Source: an uncultured Clostridia bacterium
GTDB lineage: Bacteria; Bacillota; Clostridia; Oscillospirales; Acutalibacteraceae
NCBI GenBank assembly: GCA_944376655.1
Contig: CALWDJ010000004.1
Coordinates: 1-64,000 of the forward strand
Direction: 5' to 3'
DNA: 64,000 nucleotides
Shown in pieces: positions 32,912-41,273 of the stretch (within the stretch, counting starts at the first letter, position 1; every line of letters begins with the position of its first letter). The notes under the pieces were generated by a model. It saw only the letters and a list, made by a program, of their open reading frames with translations. It was not told where the DNA came from and did no database searches. A program made the position numbers and the translations under genes.

Positions 32912-34663
32912 ATGGATATGTTAAATGTTAAAATAAACGGTATTTCGGTCAGCGTGCCGAAAGGCTCTACCATACTTGACGCTGCGCGTATGGCGGGAGT
33001 TGAAATACCGACACTCTGCTTTATGAAGGAGAAAAACGAGATCGGCGCCTGCCGTATCTGCGTTGTTGAAGCCAACGAGGGCAGAGGCTTCAGAATAGTT
33101 ACCGCCTGCGTATACCCTGTAACAGAGGGTATGGAGGTACTCACTAACACTGAAAAGATACAGAAGGCAAGAAGAACAACGCTTGAGCTTATACTTTCGG
33201 TTCATAATAAGAACTGTCTTTCCTGCGTTCGTTCCACAAACTGCGAGCTTCAGAAGCTCTGCCGCGATTACGGTGTTGACTCTACCGCGTTCGAGGGCTT
33301 TAAGCCGGTGTATGAAATAGACGATTCAACTCCGCACCTTGTAAGGGACAATAATAAGTGCGTCCTCTGCCGCCGCTGTGTTGCCGCGTGCAATGAGCAG
33401 TATGTCGGAGTTATAGGCGCGAACAACCGCGGTATAGACACCGCTATCGGTACTCCGTTTGAGGTGGGTCTTGCCAATGTTCCGTGTATTTCCTGCGGCC
33501 AGTGTACAGTTGTATGTCCGACCGGCGCCCTTGTGGAAAAGGACGATACCGATAAGGTTTGGGAGGCTCTCGCTGACCCGAATAAGCACGTCGTGGTTCA
33601 GACCGCTCCTTCTATAAGAGCTACTCTCGGCGAGTGCTTCGGTATGCCGATAGGCACAAATGTCGAGGGCAAAATGGTCGCCGCCTTAAGAAGACTCGGA
33701 TTTGACAAGGTGTTCGATACCGACTTTGCCGCGGACCTTACGATAGTGGAAGAGGCAAACGAGCTTGTTGAGCGTATCAAAAACGGCGGAACGCTCCCGA
33801 TGATAACCTCCTGCTCACCCGGCTGGGTAAAATTCTGCGAGTACTATTATCCGGATATGCTTGATCATCTTTCAACCTGCAAATCACCGCAGCAGATGGC
33901 GGGCGCGGTTATAAAGACATATTATGCCGATAAAATGGGTATCGACCCGAAGGATATAGTTTCGGTATCGGTTATGCCCTGTACCGCGAAGAAATTTGAA
34001 ATCGGACGTGACGATCAGAGCGCCGCGGGAGTTCCCGATGTGGATATTGCTATTACCACACGTGAGCTTTCACGTATGATAATGCGCGCCGGAATACATT
34101 TTGACTGGCTGCCTGACGAGGAGTTTGACAGTCCTCTCGGAGAGGATACCGGTGCGGCGGTAATATTCGGAGCTACCGGCGGCGTTATGGAGGCGGCGCT
34201 CAGAACCGCTAACGACTGGCTTACCGGAAAAGACAATACCGAGATTGACTTTAACGCCGTAAGAGGCACTCAGGGTCTTAAAGAAGCTGCCGTAAATATC
34301 AACGGCAGCGATATCAAGGTTGCCGTTGCGTCCGGCGCTGCCGCAGCAAAATGCGTTATGGATATGATGAAAAACGGAAATCCGCACGGCTGGACATTTG
34401 TCGAGATAATGGGCTGCCCCGGCGGCTGCGTAAACGGCGGCGGACAGCCGATACAGCCGCAGTATGTAAGGGACACGGTTGACATTAAGGCGAAGCGCGC
34501 AAAGGCGCTCTACGATCAGGACGCGTCAATGCCGCTGAGAAAATCGCATGAGTCTCCGGTTATAAAAGCGCTTTACAGCGAGTGGTATGACGGCTTCGGC
34601 GGTCACAAGGCGCATCATGATTTGCATACCTCTTATGTTCCTCGCAAAAAATACACAAAATAA
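32912..34663 (+). CDS. hydA: Catalytic [FeFe]-hydrogenase subunit (HydA, bifurcating)
   Basis: A 583-residue catalytic subunit. N-terminal [2Fe-2S] domain (C36, C47, C50, C66), His/Cys [4Fe-4S] motif (H98 to C111), two [4Fe-4S] motifs (C150-C160, C192-C202), H-cluster domain and C-terminal small-subunit-like domain (about 540-583). H-cluster motifs: TSCSPGW (299-305), MPCTAKKFE with C357, and EIMGCPGGCVNGGG with C502 and C506. The first motif reads C301-S302 where the textbook form is CC; this variation is recorded among hydrogenases. Last gene of the operon; terminator at 34678-34716. No HydE/F/G maturases are in the window. Confidence 0.95.
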   Translation: MDMLNVKINGISVSVPKGSTILDAARMAGVEIPTLCFMKEKNEIGACRICVVEANEGRGFRIVTACVYPVTEGMEVLTNTEKIQKARRTTLELILSVHNKNCLSCVRSTNCELQKLCRDYGVDSTAFEGFKPVYEIDDSTPHLVRDNNKCVLCRRCVAACNEQYVGVIGANNRGIDTAIGTPFEVGLANVPCISCGQCTVVCPTGALVEKDDTDKVWEALADPNKHVVVQTAPSIRATLGECFGMPIGTNVEGKMVAALRRLGFDKVFDTDFAADLTIVEEANELVERIKNGGTLPMITSCSPGWVKFCEYYYPDMLDHLSTCKSPQQMAGAVIKTYYADKMGIDPKDIVSVSVMPCTAKKFEIGRDDQSAAGVPDVDIAITTRELSRMIMRAGIHFDWLPDEEFDSPLGEDTGAAVIFGATGGVMEAALRTANDWLTGKDNTEIDFNAVRGTQGLKEAAVNINGSDIKVAVASGAAAAKCVMDMMKNGNPHGWTFVEIMGCPGGCVNGGGQPIQPQYVRDTVDIKAKRAKALYDQDASMPLRKSHESPVIKALYSEWYDGFGGHKAHHDLHTSYVPRKKYTK

Positions 34664-34677
34664 TTTTTGCATTTTTT

Positions 34678-34716
34678 CAAATAAAAGCAGCCGCCTTAAG
34701 CAGCTGCTTTTTATTT
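34678..34716 (+). terminator. Terminator of the hydrogenase operon
   Basis: CAAATAAAAGCAGC pairs with GCTGCTTTTTATTTG (one bulged base), with a T-rich right arm; 14 nt after the hydA stop. A-rich left arm may also serve the convergent membrane-protein gene. Confidence 0.85.
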
Positions 34717-34731
34717 GAAAATATCTTAAGA

Positions 34732-35235
34732 TTATGCAGGGGAAATAAACATGGCGATATCAGGCGGGTAAAAGCTCCATATGCCGAACAATACTGCGGT
34801 GACAGCTGAAAGGATTATTGAAATAATCTTTGCCGTTGGCGATAAAAGACAACCGTTTTGTATAATCAGATGCTTTACAAGCAGCATAATAAAGATACCG
34901 AGGAAAAAGCTGAAAATATCAAGCACGGTATAATTTTTACCTATTATGCCGGTATAGGTATAGAAAAACACGGTTATTGCCGCCATACCCGCGAAAATAC
35001 CCGTAAGTGAAGCGGCAATATAATTTTCCGGCTTTTCCCGCACTGTAAAGTATTCGGCCGCGCTGTAAATAAGGGACGGAAAGAAAAGCAGCTTAAGATG
35101 CTCCCACGTGCTTTCGTTTACCGGCGCGATAACGCCTGTTACGGGTGATTTTCCGCTCCATTCGTATAAAAAATGCCAGAGAGTACCGCATATTCCGATA
35201 ATTATAAATTCTGTTATATAATATTTTGTTCTCAT
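34732..35235 (-). CDS. DUF6512-like integral membrane protein
   Basis: A 167-residue protein with about five membrane segments. The first loop holds PVTGVIAPVNESTWEHLKLLFFP, a segment conserved in this small family of uncharacterised clostridial membrane proteins. ATG 35235 is used because AAGGAAG lies 5-12 nt upstream; an ATG further upstream at 35257 has no ribosome site. It is monocistronic and convergent with the hydrogenase operon. Function unknown. Confidence 0.75.
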   Translation of the reverse strand: MRTKYYITEFIIIGICGTLWHFLYEWSGKSPVTGVIAPVNESTWEHLKLLFFPSLIYSAAEYFTVREKPENYIAASLTGIFAGMAAITVFFYTYTGIIGKNYTVLDIFSFFLGIFIMLLVKHLIIQNGCLLSPTAKIISIILSAVTAVLFGIWSFYPPDIAMFISPA

Positions 35236-35324
35236 ATTTTTCTTCCTTTTTTGTGGCATATATATTATTATATTATGCTTTTTTGTAACGATAATAACTT
35301 ATTTTATTGAAACGGGGCTCTTAT

Positions 35325-36044
35325 ATGGATACTGTGAAAATTATAAAAGGAAAAACAAAGCTGATTGCGCACAGGGGACTCAGCGGCATAGAAACCGAAA
35401 ATACGGCTGCGGCATTTGTGGCGGCGGGGAACCGCGATTACTACGGAATAGAGACAGATGTCCATAAGACCGCGGACGGGAAATATATAATCATTCACGA
35501 TGATAATACGGGAAGGGTTGCCAATGAGAACCTATCGGTTGAGAAAAGCGATTTTTCCGTCCTGCGTTCTCTTCGCCTTGCCGACAAGAGCGGAAAAGCA
35601 AGACAGGATCTTTGTCTTCCGACACTTGAGGAATATCTGAGAATCTGCCGCACTTACGGTAAAGAATGTGTGCTTGAGCTTAAAAATCCTTTTGAAAAGG
35701 ACGATATAAAGGCAATACTTAAAACCGTGAAAAACGAATACGCGGCCGAGCATACAATATTTATTTCCTTTGATTACGGCAATCTTGTCACGCTGCGCGG
35801 ACTTGATAAAAAAGCCGTGATACAGTATCTGTATTCGGATTCTGTCGATGATAAGCTGATAGAAAAGCTGAAAAAGTATAATTTCGGACTGGATATCCAT
35901 TACGGAAGGCTTACGGAAAAAAATATAGCGTTGCTTCATGAAAGCGGAACGGCGGTTAACTGCTGGACGGTTGATGACAAAAAAACCGCGGAAAAGCTCG
36001 CGGGCTGGGGCGTCGATTATATTACCACCAATATTCTTGAGTAA
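35325..36044 (+). CDS. Glycerophosphodiester phosphodiesterase
   Basis: A 239-residue cytosolic GDPD-family enzyme that splits glycerophosphodiesters into sn-glycerol 3-phosphate and an alcohol. Active-site marks: IAHRGLSGIETENTAAAF (HR and ENT), GIETDVHKTADGKYIIIHDD (metal-binding E/D and catalytic H), and LELKNP. The C-terminal NCWTVDD and DYITTN motifs are typical. ATG 35325 has a GGGG ribosome site; an upstream TTG is ignored. No signal peptide. Confidence 0.92.
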   Translation: MDTVKIIKGKTKLIAHRGLSGIETENTAAAFVAAGNRDYYGIETDVHKTADGKYIIIHDDNTGRVANENLSVEKSDFSVLRSLRLADKSGKARQDLCLPTLEEYLRICRTYGKECVLELKNPFEKDDIKAILKTVKNEYAAEHTIFISFDYGNLVTLRGLDKKAVIQYLYSDSVDDKLIEKLKKYNFGLDIHYGRLTEKNIALLHESGTAVNCWTVDDKKTAEKLAGWGVDYITTNILE

Positions 36045-36113
36045 AAAAGAATTGCATAAAATGTATTTTTATGTTAAAATAATTTGTATTTTTGTTCATC
36101 GGGAGGGGTTTTG

Positions 36114-37646
36114 ATGAGCAGAACGGATATTTATATTCTTATATCCATTTTTGTTTATCTTATCGCAATGGTTATCATCGGAGCCGTTTGTTCAAAAAGG
36201 AACAAAAATTCCGACGATTTTTATCTCGGCGGACGTAAATTAGGTCCGCTTGTAACCGCGATGAGCGCGGAGGCTTCGGATATGAGCTCGTGGCTCCTTA
36301 TGGGACTTCCGGGCGTCGCGATAATCGGCGGTTTCGCCGAAGCGTCATGGACGGCCATAGGCCTCGCTGTAGGTACATATGTAAACTGGCTTATAGTAGC
36401 GAAGCGTATACGGCATTATTCAAGCCATATCGACGCGTCAACTATTCCGGAGTTTTTCTCAAAAAGATATAAGGACGATAAAAATATTTTAAGTCTTATA
36501 GCGGCTCTTATAATAATAATATTCTTTGTACCTTATACCGCGTCTGGCTTTTCGGCGTGCGGCAAGCTGTTCAATACGATTTTCGGCATAGACTATGTTA
36601 CGGCGATGATTTTAAGCGCCGTTGTAATCGTGGCATACACCACGCTCGGAGGCTTTCTGGCGGCTTCAACAACCGACCTCATACAGAGTATCGTTATGAC
36701 AGTCGCGCTTGTTGTCGTGCTTTTCTTCGGAATAAGCAGCGCGGGCGGCTGGGATCAGGTTGTGGATAATGTGAAGTCTCTGCCGGGATTTATCAGCTTT
36801 AATTCCGTGCATGACCTTGAAACGGGAAAGGAAATTTCCTATAACGCGCTTACTATCGCGTCCAATTTTGCGTGGGGCCTCGGTTATTTCGGTATGCCGC
36901 ATATTCTTCTCAGATTTATGGCTATTAAGGACGCCCGCAAGCTCAAGGTTTCGCGCAGAATCGCGAGCGTCTGGGTTGTAATTTCAATGGCGGTAGCTAT
37001 TATTATCGGTATAGTGGGATTCGGTATGCTGCAGAACGGAAGCATCGCCGAGCTGTCTGACGGCGAGCGTATTATTATAGAGATCGCGAGACTGCTCAGC
37101 ACTAACGGTGTTTTGCCGGCACTGCTAGCCGGAATAATACTTGCCGGTATTCTCGCCGCTACAATGTCAACGGCGGACTCGCAGCTTCTGGCGGCGTCTT
37201 CAAGCGCTTCGCAGAACATTCTCTGTGAGTTTTTCGGAGTGAAGCTGTCAGAGAAAAAGACAATGATTATAGCGCGCTTGTCTGTTATAGTAATATCGGT
37301 TATCGCGGTATTTATGTCGCTTGATGAAAACAGCTCTGTTTTCCGCATAGTTTCTTTCGCGTGGGCAGGCTTTGGTGCTTCTTTCGGACCGGTGGTTCTC
37401 TTCGCGCTTTTCTGGAAACGCTCAAATAAGTGGGGAGCTCTTGCCGGAATAATCACCGGCGGCGCAATGGTATTTGTCTGGAAATTTGTGATCCATGAGC
37501 TTTTTGCCGGAACGATACTTGATATATATGAGCTTTTGCCGGCATTTGTTTTCGCGTCTCTGGCGATAGTGATAGTAAGTCTTCTCACAAAAGCGCCTGA
37601 CAGTGAGGTTACCGAAACCTTCGACGAAGTAAAGGCAATGAAATAA
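36114..37646 (+). CDS. Sodium/proline symporter-like transporter (SSS family, PutP-like)
   Basis: A 510-residue protein with about 12-13 membrane segments. Family marks: SDDFYLGGRKLGPLVTAMSAEASDMSSWLLMGLPG, the region binding Na+ in SSS transporters, and AATMSTADSQLLAASS. Closest resemblance is to PutP proline symporters; substrate not proved. GGGAGGGG precedes ATG 36114. It is followed by a terminator at 37651-37680. Codes for a membrane transport function separate from its neighbours. Confidence 0.9.
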   Translation: MSRTDIYILISIFVYLIAMVIIGAVCSKRNKNSDDFYLGGRKLGPLVTAMSAEASDMSSWLLMGLPGVAIIGGFAEASWTAIGLAVGTYVNWLIVAKRIRHYSSHIDASTIPEFFSKRYKDDKNILSLIAALIIIIFFVPYTASGFSACGKLFNTIFGIDYVTAMILSAVVIVAYTTLGGFLAASTTDLIQSIVMTVALVVVLFFGISSAGGWDQVVDNVKSLPGFISFNSVHDLETGKEISYNALTIASNFAWGLGYFGMPHILLRFMAIKDARKLKVSRRIASVWVVISMAVAIIIGIVGFGMLQNGSIAELSDGERIIIEIARLLSTNGVLPALLAGIILAGILAATMSTADSQLLAASSSASQNILCEFFGVKLSEKKTMIIARLSVIVISVIAVFMSLDENSSVFRIVSFAWAGFGASFGPVVLFALFWKRSNKWGALAGIITGGAMVFVWKFVIHELFAGTILDIYELLPAFVFASLAIVIVSLLTKAPDSEVTETFDEVKAMK

Positions 37647-37650
37647 AATT

Positions 37651-37680
37651 GAGGATATCCGTTTCGGATATCCTCTTTTT
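37651..37680 (+). terminator. Terminator after symporter gene
   Basis: GAGGATATCCG (37651-37661), TTT loop, CGGATATCCTC (37665-37675), then TTTTT. It lies only 14 nt before the phosphatase start codon, so the phosphatase may depend on readthrough or on its own promoter. Confidence 0.93.
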
Positions 37681-37693
37681 ACAGGGAGAGTCT

Positions 37694-38167
37694 ATGGAAA
37701 AAATATCTGTTCTTTTTGTCTGCCTCGGTAATATATGCCGCTCGCCTATGGCGGAATTTGTTATGAAAAAAATAGTGTCTGACAGGAATATGAGCGAACG
37801 TTTTTTTATTGCTTCTGCTGCCACGAGCAGGGAGGAAGAGGGAAATCAAATGCATTACGGTACACGCAGAAAACTGTCCGAGAAAGGAGTGCCGTTTGAA
37901 CAGCACTTCGCCACGGTAATAAAACGCTCTGATTACGAAAAATACGATTACATAATCGGAATGGACAGCAGTAATATCAGAAATATGCTTTCTTTCTTCG
38001 GAGGCGACCGTGAAGGTAAGATAAAGCTGCTTTTGAGCTTTACCGATGATGAACGCAGTGTCGCCGATCCGTGGTACACCGGAGATTTCGAAAAAACCTA
38101 CGATGATATTATTCTCGGTTGCACGGCGCTTGCCGACCGGTTTGAGAAGAAACACGGAATAAAATAA
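37694..38167 (+). CDS. Low-molecular-weight protein tyrosine phosphatase
   Basis: A 157-residue phosphatase. The P-loop VCLGNICRSPMAE (residues 8-20, CxxxxxR with Cys 9 and Arg 15) and the general-acid motif DPWYTGDFEKTYDDI near the C-terminus are complete. It may dephosphorylate protein tyrosine or arginine residues. ATG 37694 with AGGGAGAG upstream is chosen; an earlier TTG lies inside the preceding terminator. Ended by the shared terminator at 38175-38232. Confidence 0.95.
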   Translation: MEKISVLFVCLGNICRSPMAEFVMKKIVSDRNMSERFFIASAATSREEEGNQMHYGTRRKLSEKGVPFEQHFATVIKRSDYEKYDYIIGMDSSNIRNMLSFFGGDREGKIKLLLSFTDDERSVADPWYTGDFEKTYDDIILGCTALADRFEKKHGIK

Positions 38168-38174
38168 AACTATA

Positions 38175-38232
38175 AAAAAGCATACCGGAAGATGTCTGGC
38201 TTATCAGCCTTCACTCTTCCGGTATGCTTTTT
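38175..38232. terminator. Bidirectional terminator between phosphatase and lysC
   Basis: An 18-bp stem AAAAAGCATACCGGAAGA (38175-38192) and its complement (38215-38232) with an internal hairpin-forming loop; A- and T-runs on both ends. lysC converges from the right. Confidence 0.95.
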
Positions 38233-38245
38233 ATTTGCAGATTTA

Positions 38246-39454
38246 TTATGATATAAAAGCGTCGTGTACGGCTCTTACTGCCTTATCGGCGTATTCAGCG
38301 TCGATAAGTACGGAAATTTTAATTTCGCTTGTGGAAATCATACGGATATTTATTCCTGCGTCGTAAAGCGCCTCAAACATCTTTGACGCAACACCCGGAT
38401 GGCTTTCCATACCGGCTCCCACAACGGAAACCTTCGCTACCGACTCATCAAGTGTAACTTCTTTATAATTGAGACTGTCCTTAAGTGAGTTTATAGACTG
38501 TACTGCAGTTTTGCTATCACTTTTCGGAACGGTAAAGGTTATGTCCTTTGTGCCGTCGCGGCCGACTGACTGAAGTATAATGTCAACATTTATTTTGTGC
38601 TGCGCGAGCTTGTTGAAGATTTTGAATGCTACACCGGGAGTGTCCTGAAGTCCTACTACCGATATAGTCGCAACATTGCTGTCCTTGGCTACGCCTCTTA
38701 TTAAAGTTTTTTCCATTTTTACCGTCTCCTTTACGATTGTTCCGGGTTTGTTTTCGAGACTTGAAAGCACTTCAAGCTCCACATTGTATTTTTTAGCCAT
38801 TTCCACCGAACGGTTGTTGAGCACCTGCGCGCCGAGGGTGGCGAGCTCAAGCATTTCGTCGTATGTTATTGAGTCGAGCTTTTTCGCGGTCGGCACCTTT
38901 CTCGGATCGGCGGTGTAAACACCGTCAACGTCCGTGTATATCTGGCAGACATCGGCTTTCATCGAAGCTGCAATAGCTACCGCGCTTGTATCCGAACCGC
39001 CTCTTCCGAGAGTGGTTATGTCATCGTACTTGTTAAGACCCTGGAACCCGGCGACTATAACTATATTGCGCTTTGCGATCTCATTGCGGATACGCTCCGA
39101 ATTAACATTTTTAATGCGGGCGATTCCGTGGTTGGAATCGGTTGAAAAGCCCGCCTGCCAGCCGAGCAGGGAAATTACCGGAAAACCGAGCTTTTCAATA
39201 GCCATGGCAAGCAGAGCTATTGAAATCTGTTCGCCTGCGGAGAGCAGCATATCAAGCTCACGCTTTGAGCCGCCGTCCGGATTTATTTCGTTTGCCTTGT
39301 CGATAAGGTCGTCTGTCGTGTCGCCCTGAGCAGAAACAACAACAACGACATCGTTTCCTTTTTTGTAGTCTTCTATAATTATATTGGCAACATTGAAGAC
39401 TCTTTCGGCGTTGGCGACCGATGAACCGCCGAATTTTTTTACTATGAGTGACAT
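38246..39454 (-). CDS. lysC: Aspartate kinase
   Basis: The 402-residue enzyme phosphorylates aspartate, the first step to lysine, threonine and methionine. N-terminal kinase motifs KKFGGSSVANAERV, FQGLNKYDDITTLGRGGSDTSAVA and TDVDGVYTADPR; two C-terminal ACT domains (from about 255, SVVGLQDTPGVAFKIFNKLAQHKINVDII and KVSVVGAGMESHPGVASKMFEAL), implying feedback inhibition. It follows hom by 21 nt on the same strand. No lysine riboswitch is seen because the gene is internal to the operon. Confidence 0.97.
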   Translation of the reverse strand: MSLIVKKFGGSSVANAERVFNVANIIIEDYKKGNDVVVVVSAQGDTTDDLIDKANEINPDGGSKRELDMLLSAGEQISIALLAMAIEKLGFPVISLLGWQAGFSTDSNHGIARIKNVNSERIRNEIAKRNIVIVAGFQGLNKYDDITTLGRGGSDTSAVAIAASMKADVCQIYTDVDGVYTADPRKVPTAKKLDSITYDEMLELATLGAQVLNNRSVEMAKKYNVELEVLSSLENKPGTIVKETVKMEKTLIRGVAKDSNVATISVVGLQDTPGVAFKIFNKLAQHKINVDIILQSVGRDGTKDITFTVPKSDSKTAVQSINSLKDSLNYKEVTLDESVAKVSVVGAGMESHPGVASKMFEALYDAGINIRMISTSEIKISVLIDAEYADKAVRAVHDAFIS

Positions 39455-39475
39455 TGTTAAAAACCCCCTGATTTA

Positions 39476-40705
39476 TCAGAACAAGGTGTGGAGCACCTTA
39501 ACAGAATCTGCGTTTTGTATTTTTGATATTTTTGAGCGCAGCACGCTTTCGGGCTCTTCGTCCGTAATAAAAGCGATTTCACCGCGGAATTTGTTTTTTA
39601 CACATGAAATTCCGGGGAAGATGCTCTTAATCTGCTTTACAAGACCCTCAAAGTCTGATGAAACTGCGCGGACGTAAAGCTTTGTTGCAAGGTCGGCGGT
39701 GTTGTCTACAAAGTCTGCCGAGCCGTCCTCCCATGAAAGGTATTTCCGCGCGCCTATGTGTTTGACGCAGTCGATTACATCGGCGACAACAGCGCTTGCG
39801 GTAGCCTCTTTTCCGGCGCCTTTGCCGTAAAACATTACGTCGCCCGTTTGGTCGCCGTGAACCATAATTGCGTTGAAAACACCGTTGACACCGGAAAGAA
39901 TACAGTCGCGGCTTACAAGCGTGGGACGCACGGAAGCGGTGATTCTGCCGTTGCTGAGCTTGCGTGCGCTGCCTATCAGCTTTATTACACAGCCGAAATT
40001 ATCGGCCGACTCAACATCGTCAAGCGTAATGTCGGTTATTCCCTCGGTGGAGACCTGTTCGGGATAAACGTGCTTGCCGAAGCTCAGAGCCGCCAGTATG
40101 CAGACCTTGCGGCAGGCGTCGTGACCCTCAATGTCGGCCGCAGGATTGCGTTCGGCAAAGCCTTTTTCCTGCGCGAGGGCAAGCGCCGAGGAAAAGTCCA
40201 TATTATCTACTATCATTTTATTTAAAATGTAGTTTGTTGTGCCGTTTAAAATTCCCGTGACTGCGGTAATTTCATTCGCGGCAAGACACTGCGCTATCGG
40301 GCGGAGCACAGGTATTCCGCCGCCGACCGAGGCTTCAAAAAGAAAATTCACATTATGCTCCTCGGCGAGCTTGATAAGCTCTGCGCCCTTTGCGGCGACA
40401 AGCTCCTTGTTTGATGTAACAACGCTTTTGTCAGCACAGATACATTTTTTCGCAAAGTCATATGCCGGATTTATTCCGCCCATAACCTCAACGACAACCT
40501 TCACATCGCCGTCATTAAGGATAGTGTTGAAATCCTTTATAAATTTATCGCTGTACGAAAGACCGGGGAAATCACGTAAATCAAGAATATATTTGACGTT
40601 TACCGGCGTTTTGGTTTTTGAGGCGATGCGGTCGGCGTGACCGATAAGTATCTCGGCGACTCCCGATCCGACAACTCCGTGACCCATTATAGCAACATTT
40701 ATCAT
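39476..40705 (-). CDS. hom: Homoserine dehydrogenase
   Basis: A 409-residue NAD(P)-dependent enzyme reducing aspartate semialdehyde to homoserine. N-terminal Rossmann fold VAIMGHGVVGSGVAE (4-18), catalytic core (SNKELVAAKGAELI, NGTTNYIL, AERNPAADIEGHDACRK) and a C-terminal ACT domain (about 335-409) for threonine feedback. Overlaps the upstream HTH-ACT gene by 4 nt and is followed by lysC. Threonine synthase and homoserine kinase genes are not in the window. Confidence 0.97.
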   Translation of the reverse strand: MINVAIMGHGVVGSGVAEILIGHADRIASKTKTPVNVKYILDLRDFPGLSYSDKFIKDFNTILNDGDVKVVVEVMGGINPAYDFAKKCICADKSVVTSNKELVAAKGAELIKLAEEHNVNFLFEASVGGGIPVLRPIAQCLAANEITAVTGILNGTTNYILNKMIVDNMDFSSALALAQEKGFAERNPAADIEGHDACRKVCILAALSFGKHVYPEQVSTEGITDITLDDVESADNFGCVIKLIGSARKLSNGRITASVRPTLVSRDCILSGVNGVFNAIMVHGDQTGDVMFYGKGAGKEATASAVVADVIDCVKHIGARKYLSWEDGSADFVDNTADLATKLYVRAVSSDFEGLVKQIKSIFPGISCVKNKFRGEIAFITDEEPESVLRSKISKIQNADSVKVLHTLF

Positions 40706-41145
40706 TTTTTACCTCCGTCAATAATTTTTACGGATATGACGCCGTCTGTTTTCATCAGCCTGTCAAGCAGGTCTGAACGGGATATTCCGGCCGATGAGGT
40801 GTCAACCGTGAGAGATACATTGGCTATTCCGTTTTCGGGCAGTCCCTGCGATACGGTAACGATATTTACGCCGCAGCTGTAAAGACCCGCTGTAAGCGCT
40901 GAAAAAACGCCCGCGCGGTCAGAAAGAAGAGCGTTGATATTGAGAGTATCCGCGCTTCCGGCTGAATATTTAAAAACAAAATCCTTATACTTATAAAAGG
41001 CGCTGCGTGAAATGCCTGCGGCCTTTGCCGCTGCCGCGGCGCTGGTGACCTGACCTGACGCCAAAAGCTCCTTGGCGCGTATGACGCCCTCAAATACCGG
41101 CGGCAACACTTTAGGGTCGACAAGCAGATATCTGTTTTCTTCCAT
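40702..41145 (-). CDS. HTH-ACT domain protein (UPF0735/PheB-like)
   Basis: A 147-residue protein. Residues ~33-58 (VTSAAAAAKAAGISRSAFYKYKDFVF) read like a helix-turn-helix, and residues ~70-145 form an ACT domain (LSDRAGVFSALTAGLYSCGVNIVTVSQ). This combination is the UPF0735 family, once called PheB; its function is unsettled. As the first gene of the operon with hom and lysC it may sense an aspartate-family amino acid and regulate the operon; an inverted repeat flanks the -10 box. Overlaps hom by 4 nt. Confidence 0.87.
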   Translation of the reverse strand: MEENRYLLVDPKVLPPVFEGVIRAKELLASGQVTSAAAAAKAAGISRSAFYKYKDFVFKYSAGSADTLNINALLSDRAGVFSALTAGLYSCGVNIVTVSQGLPENGIANVSLTVDTSSAGISRSDLLDRLMKTDGVISVKIIDGGKK

Positions 41146-41169
41146 AACTGTCCTCCGTACGCGAACTGT

Positions 41170-41206
41170 TGTACTCTATTATAGTACACTTTAAGGCTCT
41201 TTGCAA
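41170..41206 (-). promoter_or_regulatory. Promoter of the HTH-ACT/hom/lysC operon
   Basis: Minus strand TTGCAA (41206-41201), 17-base spacer, TATAAT (41183-41178). TGTACT (41170-41175) and AGTACA (41183-41188) form a 6-bp inverted repeat bracketing the -10 box, a possible operator. Confidence 0.6.
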
Positions 41207-41273
41207 CCGATTTTTGCCTGTCTTTTACATAACTGTCATAGTATATAATTTTTATGCAACTGAGGGGATATGT

